NCBI GenBank assembly: GCA_015061245.1
Contig: SUWY01000011.1
Location: 1 to 64,000 of the forward strand
Origin: Bacteroidales bacterium
GTDB lineage: Bacteria; Bacteroidota; Bacteroidia; Bacteroidales; Marinifilaceae
Reading direction: 5' to 3'
DNA: 64,000 bases
Shown: in pieces, positions 42,710-51,950 of the stretch
How the letters are laid out: every line of letters begins with the position of its first letter
Position numbering within the stretch: position 1 is the stretch's first letter
The notes under the pieces: model-generated
Told to the model about the DNA's origin: nothing
Database searches by the model: none
What the model saw: only the letters and a program-made list of their open reading frames with translations
Made by a program: the position numbers and the translations under genes

Positions 42710-44641
42710 ATGAGGCTTTTGAATACAATATTTATAGCATTAATTGCAATAACTCTTTGTGGGTGTGCAGATGAGATTGATAGTAAAGAGCTCTTTACAT
42801 ACGATCTTCAAATCAGTGCAACCTTCAGTGAAGAGGAGTTGGCTCGAGCAGAATTTGACCCATCTGATTTGAGGAAGGTTGCTTGGCAGGCCGGCGATAA
42901 GATTGATGTCTTTGTTGTCGATGCTGCGGGAGTATATGCAACAGGTTCATTGACTACTCAAGATAGTGGAGAGAAGGCATATTTTACCGGACCGGTAACT
43001 GCATCACAAGCACTAACTCCTCCATTCTCGATTACAGCTACCTATGGAGCAGAGGTGTTGTCTACCGCAGTACAAGGAGGTTATGCTCAATTCTCTTTGG
43101 GCGCACTTAAACCGTTAATGGTTGCCCAAGATGAGGGGCCAATCTACTTTGTCAATAGAATAGCACTATCGTTTAATCAGGTGGCCTCGGCAATTCATAT
43201 GCGTGATTTACCGTCGGGAATTACCAAAGTGACAATCGAGTCATTAGGAGACATGAAGATGGCCGGAGTGTATGGTTACAATATTCAATCGGGTAGCGGT
43301 TCCGGAAATTCAAACATTGCAGATGTTGATGTTAAAAATGGCTCAGCCCATATTGGATTAGCTCCGGGAAACTATTCAGATGGATTTAAGGTAAAGTTTT
43401 GGAATGAGAGCGGAGAGCTTCAATATATAAAACTACCACAACTACAGGTTGAAAAGGGACATAGTTATAATATCTCACCTATAAGTGAATTTGTTCCAAT
43501 AAAATTGGAGTTATCGAGTGCCGAGGCATATCATATTGATGCTTCCGGTTCGCGTTCAACCGGAGGAGCAACATCGGATGTGGCGCAATCTTCAATAGCA
43601 TGGGGTAGTGTTGAGTTTTTGGGGGCTCCAGCATCGATGATTGAAGAGATGGGAATTCGTGTTTATGACTCATCGAACAATATAGTCTATACAACATCAG
43701 GAACCTCGTTTACCTCGAAAGAGTATGGAGCCGGAGCTCATAACTGGGAATCATATAAGAGTCATGGAACAATATATACTGTGAAAGCATTTGCAACAGT
43801 TGAGGGTGAGACATATGAATCACCAGGAACAACGGTAAGTTATGTACGTCCAGCTATTATTGTAACGAACCCTCAAGACTGCTATACCTCCTATAGTAAG
43901 TATCTAACAAGTGGGGCGACCGAAGCAAATAAATGTAATGGTTCTTCTGTATATTTAGTTGGTAATTGCACGTATAAAGGTGTAACTGCAGAGGTCTTTT
44001 CACAAATGAATGGAAGTGCGTTTCTGAAAGTTGATGGGGGCTCTGCCAAGCATATAAGTTCTGTTTCCGGACAAAGTTTTACAAATAATTCGGCTGAGGT
44101 TAAAGATTTATCGTGGGCCACACATACTATTCAGTCTGGAGTTGATTTTGATGGAACAACATTTGTTTCTGCAGGTTCTCAAAGTCTTATTGTAACAGGA
44201 TTGCCATACTATGCCAATCCCCCGACAAATACCGGAACTCATCCATGGACAGAACTTAGTGTGAGTGGGACTATTAATTGGAATAGTGATAATGTATCGC
44301 TGCAAGGAACATCGGCAGTAAAATATCCTTGTGTTGCTACACCCTATTTTAATATTCCATCCAATATAAATGTGAATCTTGCGTTTAAGGCAACAAGAAA
44401 TAATCCGGCAATGGAATGGGGAACCAACAGTTATATGCATTTACGTCTCTCTCCATTAGATGCTTCAAATAATGTTGGAGACCATTTTTATAATGAGCGT
44501 TTAACAAAAGGAAGTACTGTAACAAAATCAGGAGTTAATGCTTATCTTTCTTCTACATATAATAGAATAAGAGTCTATTATAACTATGGAAGTACTGGAC
44601 CTGTTACATATTTTTATTATCTAAATATAGAATATCGTTAA
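42710..44641 (+). CDS. Fimbrillin-like surface lipoprotein, multi-domain
   Basis: 643 residues with lipobox TLCGC followed by ADEID. Residues ~45-255 look like an Mfa-like fimbrillin domain (VAWQAGDKIDVFVVDAAG, AYFTGPV). Residues ~260-370 form a separate beta domain (SSIAWGSVEFLGAP...MGIRVYDSS, fibronectin-like spacing). The C-terminal part (~380-643) carries the VTGLPY module shared with the 522-residue protein. Last gene of the operon. It could be a tip adhesin; that is inference from size and domain make-up. Confidence 0.65.
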   Translation: MRLLNTIFIALIAITLCGCADEIDSKELFTYDLQISATFSEEELARAEFDPSDLRKVAWQAGDKIDVFVVDAAGVYATGSLTTQDSGEKAYFTGPVTASQALTPPFSITATYGAEVLSTAVQGGYAQFSLGALKPLMVAQDEGPIYFVNRIALSFNQVASAIHMRDLPSGITKVTIESLGDMKMAGVYGYNIQSGSGSGNSNIADVDVKNGSAHIGLAPGNYSDGFKVKFWNESGELQYIKLPQLQVEKGHSYNISPISEFVPIKLELSSAEAYHIDASGSRSTGGATSDVAQSSIAWGSVEFLGAPASMIEEMGIRVYDSSNNIVYTTSGTSFTSKEYGAGAHNWESYKSHGTIYTVKAFATVEGETYESPGTTVSYVRPAIIVTNPQDCYTSYSKYLTSGATEANKCNGSSVYLVGNCTYKGVTAEVFSQMNGSAFLKVDGGSAKHISSVSGQSFTNNSAEVKDLSWATHTIQSGVDFDGTTFVSAGSQSLIVTGLPYYANPPTNTGTHPWTELSVSGTINWNSDNVSLQGTSAVKYPCVATPYFNIPSNINVNLAFKATRNNPAMEWGTNSYMHLRLSPLDASNNVGDHFYNERLTKGSTVTKSGVNAYLSSTYNRIRVYYNYGSTGPVTYFYYLNIEYR

Positions 44642-44687
44642 TTTACAAGACTATTCAAATCACAAAATAATAGTAGTTCTTTTTCCT

Positions 44688-44712
44688 GAGCCGTGGGATT
44701 ATCCTGCGGCTC
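44688..44712 (+). terminator. Terminator of the fimbrillin/DUF4493 operon
   Basis: GAGCCG pairs with CGGCTC and the stem continues inward through two G-U pairs to GGA/TCC, about 11 bp with a 3-base loop, followed by a short T-rich stretch. It is 46 bases beyond the operon's last stop codon. Confidence 0.7.
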
Positions 44713-44779
44713 TTTCCATATAGTGACATTAATAGATTAATTGTGTTTACAGGAAAGATTAAGCCTTAAATTTATAGGC

Positions 44780-44815
44780 AAAAGAATAGCCCCGACTTTT
44801 GGAATCAGGGCTATT
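44780..44815 (-). terminator. Terminator of the minus-strand DUF4493 gene
   Basis: AATAGCCC (44785-44792) pairs with GGGCTATT (44808-44815); the minus-strand T-run is the A-rich stretch at 44780-44784. It lies 24 bases beyond the stop codon at 44840. Confidence 0.7.
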
Positions 44816-44839
44816 GTATATTGTTTGTTGGAATCTTGA

Positions 44840-45634
44840 CTAAATCTCAGGGTCAATTGTCGGGTCCATTGGAATAAATCCGTTGGCATCGGAAAGTGTT
44901 GAATTTACGGTTACTGTCAATTTACCGTCAGCAACGCTTGAACCGATATTAAATGTATATGCATGTCCTGCGCTTAAAGTGCCATCAAAGGCGGTTGGAA
45001 CACCCTCAACACTAATCTCACTAGGAAGAGTTAGAGTAAAGGTCTTATCCTCGCCTCCGTATGTATATGCAATGTTTAGAACAAAATTCTTTCCTGCCGG
45101 GAACCACGCAGCAGCGCTCTCCGCCTCGGAGTAGACAATTTTTCTTGTCTCGTAGCCCTCGATATGTGCTGTTGCTTGCCAATTACTTACAATAGATGTG
45201 AGTGTATTGTCAAAAGTAATTGTTACCTGTGCATTTGCAACTTTTGCCTCCAAGGACAACTCATTTACACCAGTAGTAATGGTTTTTGCAACTACATTAC
45301 TACGGTAAAGAGCCTGACCGCGTGAGTCCACAGGAGTTGCCTTATCGTCGGTATCGTAGTTATAGGCGATGAACTCGTAATCTCCTGGACGCAATGTCTG
45401 TTGGCGGAAGTTTGACTCGGTTACAGTCTGAAATGTATATGAATTTGTTAGGGTTCCTGTCCATGCAACTGTTAAACTGCTTGGAAGCGATGTAGTTGCT
45501 CTTGATTCTGCAATATTCGATATAGTCTTAATCGAAATATGTGCAATAGCATCTTCATCACCCAGCGGTGTCGAATTATCGCAACCGATAGTAAGAGCTG
45601 CAATGGCAGATAGTAGTAAAATGTTCTTATTCAT
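44840..45634 (-). CDS. DUF4493-like lipoprotein, opposed single gene
   Basis: 264 residues, lipobox LTIGC. Family features match the three genes in the facing operon: the early AHISIKTIS strand, RPGDYEFIAYNYDTDD, KVANAQVTITFD, IAYTYGGEDKTFTLTL and a proline-rich DP end. It has its own sigma-54 promoter, so it belongs to the same regulon although transcribed toward the operon. Function unknown. Confidence 0.65.
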   Translation of the reverse strand: MNKNILLLSAIAALTIGCDNSTPLGDEDAIAHISIKTISNIAESRATTSLPSSLTVAWTGTLTNSYTFQTVTESNFRQQTLRPGDYEFIAYNYDTDDKATPVDSRGQALYRSNVVAKTITTGVNELSLEAKVANAQVTITFDNTLTSIVSNWQATAHIEGYETRKIVYSEAESAAAWFPAGKNFVLNIAYTYGGEDKTFTLTLPSEISVEGVPTAFDGTLSAGHAYTFNIGSSVADGKLTVTVNSTLSDANGFIPMDPTIDPEI

Positions 45635-45669
45635 AGTGTTGATTTAAATCAAATTACAGCCTGACCGTA

Positions 45670-45684
45670 GCAAAAATCGTGCCA
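45670..45684 (-). promoter_or_regulatory. Sigma-54 promoter of the opposed DUF4493 gene
   Basis: The minus strand reads TGGCAC (45684-45679), five bases, TTGC (45673-45670), a perfect RpoN -24/-12 match. Initiation near 45659 leaves a ~25-base leader to 45634, nearly the same geometry as the promoter at 38531. Confidence 0.8.
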
Positions 45685-45766
45685 AACTATTCAGACCAAT
45701 ATTCCAAGTTTTTGCCAGGGGTTATTGTCAAAATTACAATATTTATAAAATTTCTATTAAAATTAG

Positions 45767-45797
45767 TTTGAATGGGCAAATGTTGTGGCTAACTTTG
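45767..45797 (+). promoter_or_regulatory. Promoter of the GH31-regulator-xylA-GH43 operon
   Basis: -33 TTTG (45767-45770) and -7 TAACTTTG (45790-45797) with 19 bases between; the best match to the Bacteroidota consensus that I saw in the window. Confidence 0.75.
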
Positions 45798-45810
45798 TTC
45801 TATCGAGAAC
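45797..45810. promoter_or_regulatory. Possible operator at the xylose operon promoter
   Basis: GTTCT (45797-45801) and AGAAC (45806-45810) form an inverted repeat with a 4-base spacer. It overlaps the last base of the -7 box and the start site, a position where a bound repressor would block initiation. The regulator encoded at 48208 is the natural candidate, but only one copy was seen. Confidence 0.35.
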
Positions 45811-45834
45811 AATAATAAATAATACAATATCACT

Positions 45835-48201
45835 ATGAAACAGATTACTATCATTTTGGCGGCATTGTTATTTTGCATAACAACGCTGAATGCGGCTCCT
45901 AAATTAGAGAGTGAAAAGTGTACGGCGAAGCTTACACTCAACGGAGTAACAACCGAGATTACCTTCTACACTCCAACTATTGTGCGAGTGTTGAAGTACC
46001 CTGAGGGGAACAAAAAGGCGAAGTATAGCATGGCAGTTATTCGCGAACCACAAAAGGTAAAGATTGAGAAAGCTGAGAGTAGTGGCGGCTATAGCTTTGC
46101 CAGCAATGAGATTGTTGTAAATGTAGATAAGAAAAGCGGTGCAATTGGTTTTAAAAGAGTCTCTGGCTCTTCAATTATAGAGGAGAAGAGTGGTGCTGTT
46201 ATTTTTGAGCCTAAAAAGGATATAGGCGAGGATACATATAGAGTGGCGCAGACATTCACTTTGGAGGATGGTGAAGCGATTTACGGTTTGGGTCAACAGC
46301 AGCGCGGAGATTGGAATATGCGAGGCAAAAATTATTACCTCTTTAATAACAATATGCATATATGCATACCTTATATATACTCTGATAAGGGTTATGGTCT
46401 ATATTGGGATAACTACTCGCCAACCACCTTCAATGACGATAACAATGGAATGTTGTTTGATTCTGAGGTTGGCGATTGTGTAGATTACTATCTTTTTGTT
46501 GGCGATAATGCCGATGAGGTTATATCTGAAATTCGTTATTTGACAGGTGATGCACAATTCTGCCCACTTTGGACATTAGGTTTCTTCCAGTGCCGTGAGC
46601 GTTATGAGAGCCAGGCTCAACTTCTTGAAATGCTTCACCGTTATCGTGCATTAAGAGTGCCTTTGGATGGAACAATTCAGGATTGGCGTTATTGGGGAGC
46701 ATCGCTTCGAGATCCAATGTGGAACTCAATGCGTTTTGACAACCCTGAGTTCCCTGATCCGGTTGCAATGATTAATGAGGTGCATGCAAACAATGCTCAC
46801 ATTATGGTCTCTATATGGCCATCGTTTGGACCGGCAACAGAGCAGTATAAGTCGCTTGACTCAATTAACGCTCTTTTGGACTTCTCAACATGGCCGACAG
46901 GAATTGGTGTAATGGCATATGACCCGACTCACCCACAATCAAAGGAGATTTACTGGAATCACATGAAGAATATGCTTGCCATGGGATTCGATGCGTGGTG
47001 GCTTGATGGAACCGAGCCGGATCACTTTGATCGTACAGAGAAGGATATGCAGAATAAAATGTACTATGGTTCATATCGTAGAATGAAGAATATCTATCCT
47101 ATTGCTTGTTCGAGAAACGTGTATGATAAATTGCGTAAGTACGATAAAGGAAGACGTGCCTATACAATGACCCGTAGTGCTGCATTTGGACAGCAAAGAT
47201 ACTCTGCAGGAGTTTGGAGTGGCGATGTTACCGCTCGTTGGGATGTCTTTGCAAACCAAATTCCGGCTGCACAGAATTTCATTCTAAGTGGAAATCCATA
47301 TTGGAACTCTGATATTGGCGGATTCTTTGCATGGGAGTATTATGAGAATGTTAAGAATAAGGAGTATCAGGAGCTACATGTTCGTTGGATGCAGTTTGCA
47401 ACATTCAATCCTGTGATGCGTTCACACAATTCAAGTCCTACAAAGGTTGAGATTTATCAATTTGGAGAACCTGGTTACTGGGCATTTGATGCACAAAAGA
47501 AGTTTATTGAGCTAAGATACAGAATATTGCCATATAGTTATACAACAGCATGGCAGGTAACAGCCAACCAAGGAAACTTTATCCGTCCATTGTTCATGGA
47601 TTTCCCTGAGGATAAAACAGCACAGGCTCAGGCTTATCAATTTATGTATGGAAAATCATTCTTGGTATGTCCTGTAATACATAAAATGTACACAACTAAG
47701 GATGGAGCTTCTGACGGAAGTAGAAACGGTACCGAGGATTTCAGTAAAGTAAAGAGTACTAAAGCATATTTGCCTGCCGGAACTGCATGGTGGGATTACT
47801 TTACAGAGCAGAAATTTGACGGTGGTCAAACAGTCAATCGTCCAACTCCGATAGATGAAATGCCTCTATATGTAAAGGCTGGAAGCGTTATTCCTTACGG
47901 ACCGAATGTACAATACTCAACAGAGAAAAAGTGGGATAATTTAGAGGTTAAGGTTTATCCCGGAGCAGATGGCTCGTTTGTATTCTACGAGGATGAGTTT
48001 GATGGTTACAACTTTGAGAAGGGTAAGTACTCAACAATCCAATTTACTTGGGATGATCAGAATAGAGTCCTAACTATAGGAGAGCGTGAAGGTAAGTATA
48101 ACGGAATGTTGGAGAGTCGTAAATTCAATATTAAGGTTGCAGGCAGTGATAAAGAGCAGGAGGTTCTTTATAATGGTAAGAGCGTAACTGTTAAATTGTA
48201 A
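45835..48201 (+). CDS. GH31 glycosidase, probable alpha-xylosidase
   Basis: 788 residues with a signal peptide (ending LNAAP). The GH31 catalytic domain has the nucleophile Asp in WWLDGTEPD near residue 391, with DWRYWG and GNPYWNSDIGGF further typical pieces. An N-terminal beta domain precedes it and a C-terminal DUF5110-like beta domain (AGSVIPYGPN ... GSFVFYEDEFDGY) follows. The WWLDGTEPD form and the link to xylose isomerase favour alpha-xylosidase over alpha-glucosidase. Probably periplasmic. First gene of a four-gene pentose unit. Confidence 0.88.
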   Translation: MKQITIILAALLFCITTLNAAPKLESEKCTAKLTLNGVTTEITFYTPTIVRVLKYPEGNKKAKYSMAVIREPQKVKIEKAESSGGYSFASNEIVVNVDKKSGAIGFKRVSGSSIIEEKSGAVIFEPKKDIGEDTYRVAQTFTLEDGEAIYGLGQQQRGDWNMRGKNYYLFNNNMHICIPYIYSDKGYGLYWDNYSPTTFNDDNNGMLFDSEVGDCVDYYLFVGDNADEVISEIRYLTGDAQFCPLWTLGFFQCRERYESQAQLLEMLHRYRALRVPLDGTIQDWRYWGASLRDPMWNSMRFDNPEFPDPVAMINEVHANNAHIMVSIWPSFGPATEQYKSLDSINALLDFSTWPTGIGVMAYDPTHPQSKEIYWNHMKNMLAMGFDAWWLDGTEPDHFDRTEKDMQNKMYYGSYRRMKNIYPIACSRNVYDKLRKYDKGRRAYTMTRSAAFGQQRYSAGVWSGDVTARWDVFANQIPAAQNFILSGNPYWNSDIGGFFAWEYYENVKNKEYQELHVRWMQFATFNPVMRSHNSSPTKVEIYQFGEPGYWAFDAQKKFIELRYRILPYSYTTAWQVTANQGNFIRPLFMDFPEDKTAQAQAYQFMYGKSFLVCPVIHKMYTTKDGASDGSRNGTEDFSKVKSTKAYLPAGTAWWDYFTEQKFDGGQTVNRPTPIDEMPLYVKAGSVIPYGPNVQYSTEKKWDNLEVKVYPGADGSFVFYEDEFDGYNFEKGKYSTIQFTWDDQNRVLTIGEREGKYNGMLESRKFNIKVAGSDKEQEVLYNGKSVTVKL

Positions 48202-48207
48202 AGAGTT

Positions 48208-48930
48208 ATGTCCGGCAATAATATTAATCTGAATATCTCGGTCGATTGTGTGTTGATCGGATATGATGGAACTTCGTTAAAGGTTTTGCTTGTCAATCAG
48301 ACAGGCAAATCCTCGGACGGGGTATTCCATGACAGAAAGTTGCCGGGAAGTTTGATTTACGATAATGAGTCGGTTGATAGTGCCGCTAAGAGGGTTCTAA
48401 AAGAGTTGACAGGACTTGAGAGTATAGAGCTGCATCAATTCCGAACGTATGGAGATTTGGAGCGCACCTCCAACCCCAAAGATATTTTGTGGTTAGAGCG
48501 TTTTATGAGGCTTCCACGCCAGGTTAGTCGTATCGTGACGGTTGCCTACTTTGCTCTTTTGAAACTCGACTCTAAAAGTTCTCAACTCTCGGTTTTGCAT
48601 AATGCTACCTGGGAGGATGTAAAAAATGTAGGGGTTTTGGCATTTGACCACAATAGGATTGTTCGTGATGCGCTAAAAACTCTGCGTAATAACGTTGAGG
48701 CCTCGCCTGATATATATTTTGAACTGTTACCAAAGAAGTTTACCATGATGCAGTTCAGAACATTAAGCGAGGTTATTAACGATACCAAATATGATGTGCG
48801 TAACTTTTCGCGCAGAGCGTTGGCACTTCCTTATATAAAACGAACCGAGGAGCGTGAAAGTAATGTATCGCACAGAGCTGCCAGCTTATACAGATTTGAC
48901 AGGAGTGAATACAGAAGATTAAGAAAATAG
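48208..48930 (+). CDS. Nudix-domain transcriptional regulator (NrtR/AraR family)
   Basis: 240 residues: an N-terminal Nudix fold (~5-140) and a C-terminal winged helix (~155-225, LLPKKFTMMQFRTLSEVI). The Nudix box is present in outline (GSLIYDNE...AAKRVLKELTGL), but two catalytic glutamates are Val and Leu. It is thus likely a sugar-sensing rather than hydrolytic domain, as established for Bacteroides AraR. Lying 6 bases before xylA and inside the operon, it probably senses a pentose or its product and autoregulates. Confidence 0.88.
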   Translation: MSGNNINLNISVDCVLIGYDGTSLKVLLVNQTGKSSDGVFHDRKLPGSLIYDNESVDSAAKRVLKELTGLESIELHQFRTYGDLERTSNPKDILWLERFMRLPRQVSRIVTVAYFALLKLDSKSSQLSVLHNATWEDVKNVGVLAFDHNRIVRDALKTLRNNVEASPDIYFELLPKKFTMMQFRTLSEVINDTKYDVRNFSRRALALPYIKRTEERESNVSHRAASLYRFDRSEYRRLRK

Positions 48931-48935
48931 AGAAT

Positions 48936-50252
48936 ATGAAACATAGAGAGTTTTTCCCTGAGATTGGCAAGATACCATTCGAGGGTGTTGATAGCAGAAA
49001 TCCAATGGCATTTCGTTATTACAATCCGGAGCAGGTTGTTTTGGGGCGTAAAATGAAGGATTGGTTGAAATTTTCAATGGCATGGTGGCATACACTATGT
49101 GCAGAGGGTGGTGACCAGTTCGGAGGAGGAACAAAAACTTTCCCATGGAATGAGTGTGCCGATCCTATACAGGCTGCCAAAGATAAGGTTGATGCAGGTT
49201 TCGAGTTTATGCAAAAGGTAGGAATTGAGTACTACTGTTTTCACGATGTTGATTTAATAAGCGAGGCCTCGTCTATTGAGGAGTATGAAGAGAATTTGAA
49301 AACAGTTGTGGCCTACTTGAAAGAGAAGCAGGAGCAGACCGGAATAAAGTTGTTGTGGGGAACAGCCAATGTATTCGGCCATAAGCGATATATGAATGGA
49401 GCTGCAACGAATCCTGACTTTAATGTTGTGGCAAGAGCTGCGGTGCAGATAAAGAATGCAATTGATGCAACTATAGAGTTGGGTGGAACAAACTATGTAT
49501 TCTGGGGAGGCAGAGAGGGTTATATGTCGCTTTTGAATACCGACCAAAAGCGTGAAAAGGAGCACTTGGCCCAAATGTTGAGAATGGCTCGCGACTATGC
49601 CCGAGCAAAGGGATTCACAGGAACATTCCTTATTGAGCCGAAGCCCATGGAGCCAACCAAGCATCAATACGATTTCGATACCGAGACAGTTATTGGTTTC
49701 CTGAAAGCGCACGGATTGGAGCAGGATTTCAAGGTAAATATCGAGGTAAATCATGCAACGCTTGCCGGCCATACATTTGAGCATGAGCTGGCAGTGGCTG
49801 TCGATAATGGAATGTTGGGCTCGATTGATGCAAATCGTGGAGATTATCAGAATGGTTGGGATACCGACCAATTCCCAATTGATCAATTTGAGCTTGTTCA
49901 GGCCATGTTGCAGATAATTCGTAATGGAGGTTTTGGCAATGGTGGAACGAATTTCGATGCAAAGACTCGCAGAAACTCAACCGACCTTGAAGATATATTC
50001 ATTGCGCACATCGCAGGAATGGATGCAATGGCACGGGCATTATTAAGTGCAGCAGAGATATGGGAGAAGTCGGAGTATAGAGCAATGTTGAGTAAACGAT
50101 ACGAATCATTCGATACCGGCTATGGTAAACTATTTGAGAATGGTGCGTTGACAATGGAGCAGCTTGTAGAGTATGCCAAATTGCATGGAGAGCCGGAACA
50201 GAAGAGTGGAAAACAGGAGCTTTACGAGTCAATAATTTCGATGTATATTTAA
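48936..50252 (+). CDS. xylA: Xylose isomerase
   Basis: 438 residues, the class II length. Catalytic base in YYCFHDVDL near residue 100, metal and substrate residues in TFLIEPKPMEPTKHQYD near 230, and NIEVNHATLAGHTFEHEL near 265. It converts D-xylose to D-xylulose. No xylulokinase or xylose transporter is adjacent, so both must be encoded elsewhere. It lies between the regulator and a GH43, with gaps of 5 and 4 bases. Confidence 0.97.
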   Translation: MKHREFFPEIGKIPFEGVDSRNPMAFRYYNPEQVVLGRKMKDWLKFSMAWWHTLCAEGGDQFGGGTKTFPWNECADPIQAAKDKVDAGFEFMQKVGIEYYCFHDVDLISEASSIEEYEENLKTVVAYLKEKQEQTGIKLLWGTANVFGHKRYMNGAATNPDFNVVARAAVQIKNAIDATIELGGTNYVFWGGREGYMSLLNTDQKREKEHLAQMLRMARDYARAKGFTGTFLIEPKPMEPTKHQYDFDTETVIGFLKAHGLEQDFKVNIEVNHATLAGHTFEHELAVAVDNGMLGSIDANRGDYQNGWDTDQFPIDQFELVQAMLQIIRNGGFGNGGTNFDAKTRRNSTDLEDIFIAHIAGMDAMARALLSAAEIWEKSEYRAMLSKRYESFDTGYGKLFENGALTMEQLVEYAKLHGEPEQKSGKQELYESIISMYI

Positions 50253-50256
50253 CTAT

Positions 50257-51822
50257 ATGTGTGCAAAAACTCTTTATCAATTCCTTATTGGGATTGTGTT
50301 ACTCTCTGTGCTCTGTGTAGGGTGTAAAAGCGCAGTGCAGAGTGCGGAGTTTGTAAATCCGGTAATCTATTCCGATGTGCCCGATGTTGATGTAATCAGA
50401 GTGGGCGAGGATTACTTTATGATTAGCACAACAATGCACATGATGCCCGGTGCGCCGATTATGCACTCAAAAGATTTGGTTCATTGGGAGATAGTTAGCT
50501 ATTTGTACGACTCCATAAATGAATCTCCTGCCAACAACTTAGAGGGTGGAGCCATTTATGGAAAAGGCCAGTGGGCAAGCTCGTTACGATACCATAATGG
50601 AGTCTATTATGCCTTTTGGGGTTCAGGAAACTATTCATACCTATACACAACAACCAATCCGTTTGGTAAGTGGGAGCAGAGAGCAAAGATGGATAAGTAT
50701 TACCACGATCCATCAATGCTTTTCGATGACAACGGCAAGGTATATTTGGCATACGGAGCAGGTCATGTGCGTATAGTGGAATTCTATGATGATTTATCGG
50801 GAATAGATCATGATGGCTTGGATGTAGAGGTTGTGCATGGAGAGCCGAAAGGTTTGTTAGAGGGGGTACACTTCTATAAGATAAATGGCACCTACTACAT
50901 GACCTTTATATGGTGGCCGGCAGGAGGTATCCGCACTCAGTTGTGTTTCCGCTCAGATAAAGTTGAGGGACCATACGAAATGAAGCAGATTCTTAGTTGT
51001 GATATGGACTTCCCCAACCATGGAGTGGCACAGGGTGCATTTGTTGATACCCAGTATGGAGATTGGTACGCAATGCTATTCCAGGATCACGAGGCGGTAG
51101 GCCGAGTTCCTGTGTTGATGCCATTGACATGGATTGATGGATGGCCAATGCTTGGAGATGAGAATGGAAATGTTCCTGTTGTGATGCAGGTTCCAATAAA
51201 AGGGGTGAAGCCGAACAAGGGTAAATTGGTAGTGAGTGACAACTTCTCCTCTCAGGAGTTAGGTTTGACATGGCAGTGGAACCACAACCCCGATAATTCT
51301 TTATGGTCATTGACCGAGCGTCCCGGTTATATGCGCTTAAAAACAGGTAGAGTAGTAAACTCGATATTTGAGGCTCGCAACAGTTTGACGCAGCGTACCG
51401 AGGGAGAGAAGTGTTCAGGTGCAGTCAAGTTGGATTTAAGTAATATGGCAGTAGGCGATTGTGCAGGATTGGCAGCATTCTCTTCGCAAGAGGGAACTTT
51501 GACCGTAAAGAGGGGGGAGAGTGGAATGACCCTTGCCATGACCGACCGCGGTAGAGTTATTGAAGAGATTCCATTGGCTCAAAACTCAATAGATTTGCGA
51601 GTTGATTTCGATTTTACTTGCGATGAGGCAACCTTCTTCTATTCATTGAATGGCAAGGAGTGGGTAGCATTGGGACAACCATTAAAGATGGTCTATAACT
51701 TGGTTCATTTTATGGGATACCGTTTTGCTATCTTTAACTATGCAACACTTCAATCCGGCGGTTTTATAGATGTTGACGAGTTTAAATATAGTAGAATAGA
51801 AAAACAATCAATTGTATTGTAA
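50257..51822 (+). CDS. GH43 family glycosidase, lipoprotein
   Basis: 521 residues with lipobox LSVLCVGC. Five-bladed propeller acids: general base in PVIYSDVPDVDVIRV, middle Asp in YHDPSMLFDD, general acid Glu in GLLEGVHFYKINGTYYM (~residue 205). A C-terminal beta-sandwich (~320-521, with TWQWNHNPDNSLWSL) is typical of the beta-xylosidase/arabinofuranosidase subgroup. It probably releases xylose or arabinose from xylan fragments, feeding XylA encoded just before it. Confidence 0.9.
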   Translation: MCAKTLYQFLIGIVLLSVLCVGCKSAVQSAEFVNPVIYSDVPDVDVIRVGEDYFMISTTMHMMPGAPIMHSKDLVHWEIVSYLYDSINESPANNLEGGAIYGKGQWASSLRYHNGVYYAFWGSGNYSYLYTTTNPFGKWEQRAKMDKYYHDPSMLFDDNGKVYLAYGAGHVRIVEFYDDLSGIDHDGLDVEVVHGEPKGLLEGVHFYKINGTYYMTFIWWPAGGIRTQLCFRSDKVEGPYEMKQILSCDMDFPNHGVAQGAFVDTQYGDWYAMLFQDHEAVGRVPVLMPLTWIDGWPMLGDENGNVPVVMQVPIKGVKPNKGKLVVSDNFSSQELGLTWQWNHNPDNSLWSLTERPGYMRLKTGRVVNSIFEARNSLTQRTEGEKCSGAVKLDLSNMAVGDCAGLAAFSSQEGTLTVKRGESGMTLAMTDRGRVIEEIPLAQNSIDLRVDFDFTCDEATFFYSLNGKEWVALGQPLKMVYNLVHFMGYRFAIFNYATLQSGGFIDVDEFKYSRIEKQSIVL

Positions 51823-51845
51823 AGAATTACCCATATTGCAGATTG

Positions 51846-51886
51846 GGGCATTCAGTATATTAAAATATTGAATGCCCTTGTTGTTT
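51846..51886 (+). terminator. Terminator after the GH43 gene
   Basis: GGGCATTCA (51846-51854) pairs with TGAATGCCC (51869-51877), loop AT-rich, followed by a T-rich run. It separates the xylose operon from the GH127 gene. Confidence 0.75.
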
Positions 51887-51911
51887 AGTTCTGTAAAAAT
51901 AGATAAATTTG
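51881..51911 (+). promoter_or_regulatory. Promoter of the GH127 gene
   Basis: TTG (51881-51883), 20 bases, TAAATTTG (51904-51911). Initiation near 51917 gives a ~34-base leader to 51951. Confidence 0.6.
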
Positions 51912-51950
51912 TAAAAATTAGCTTTTTGTCTATTTTTAAAGCGACAGGTC

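Noticed and set aside
49254-49886. 210-codon open frame on the minus strand within xylA
   Set aside because: It lies wholly antisense to a clear xylose isomerase, has no recognisable motif, and such shadows are common opposite G-rich genes.
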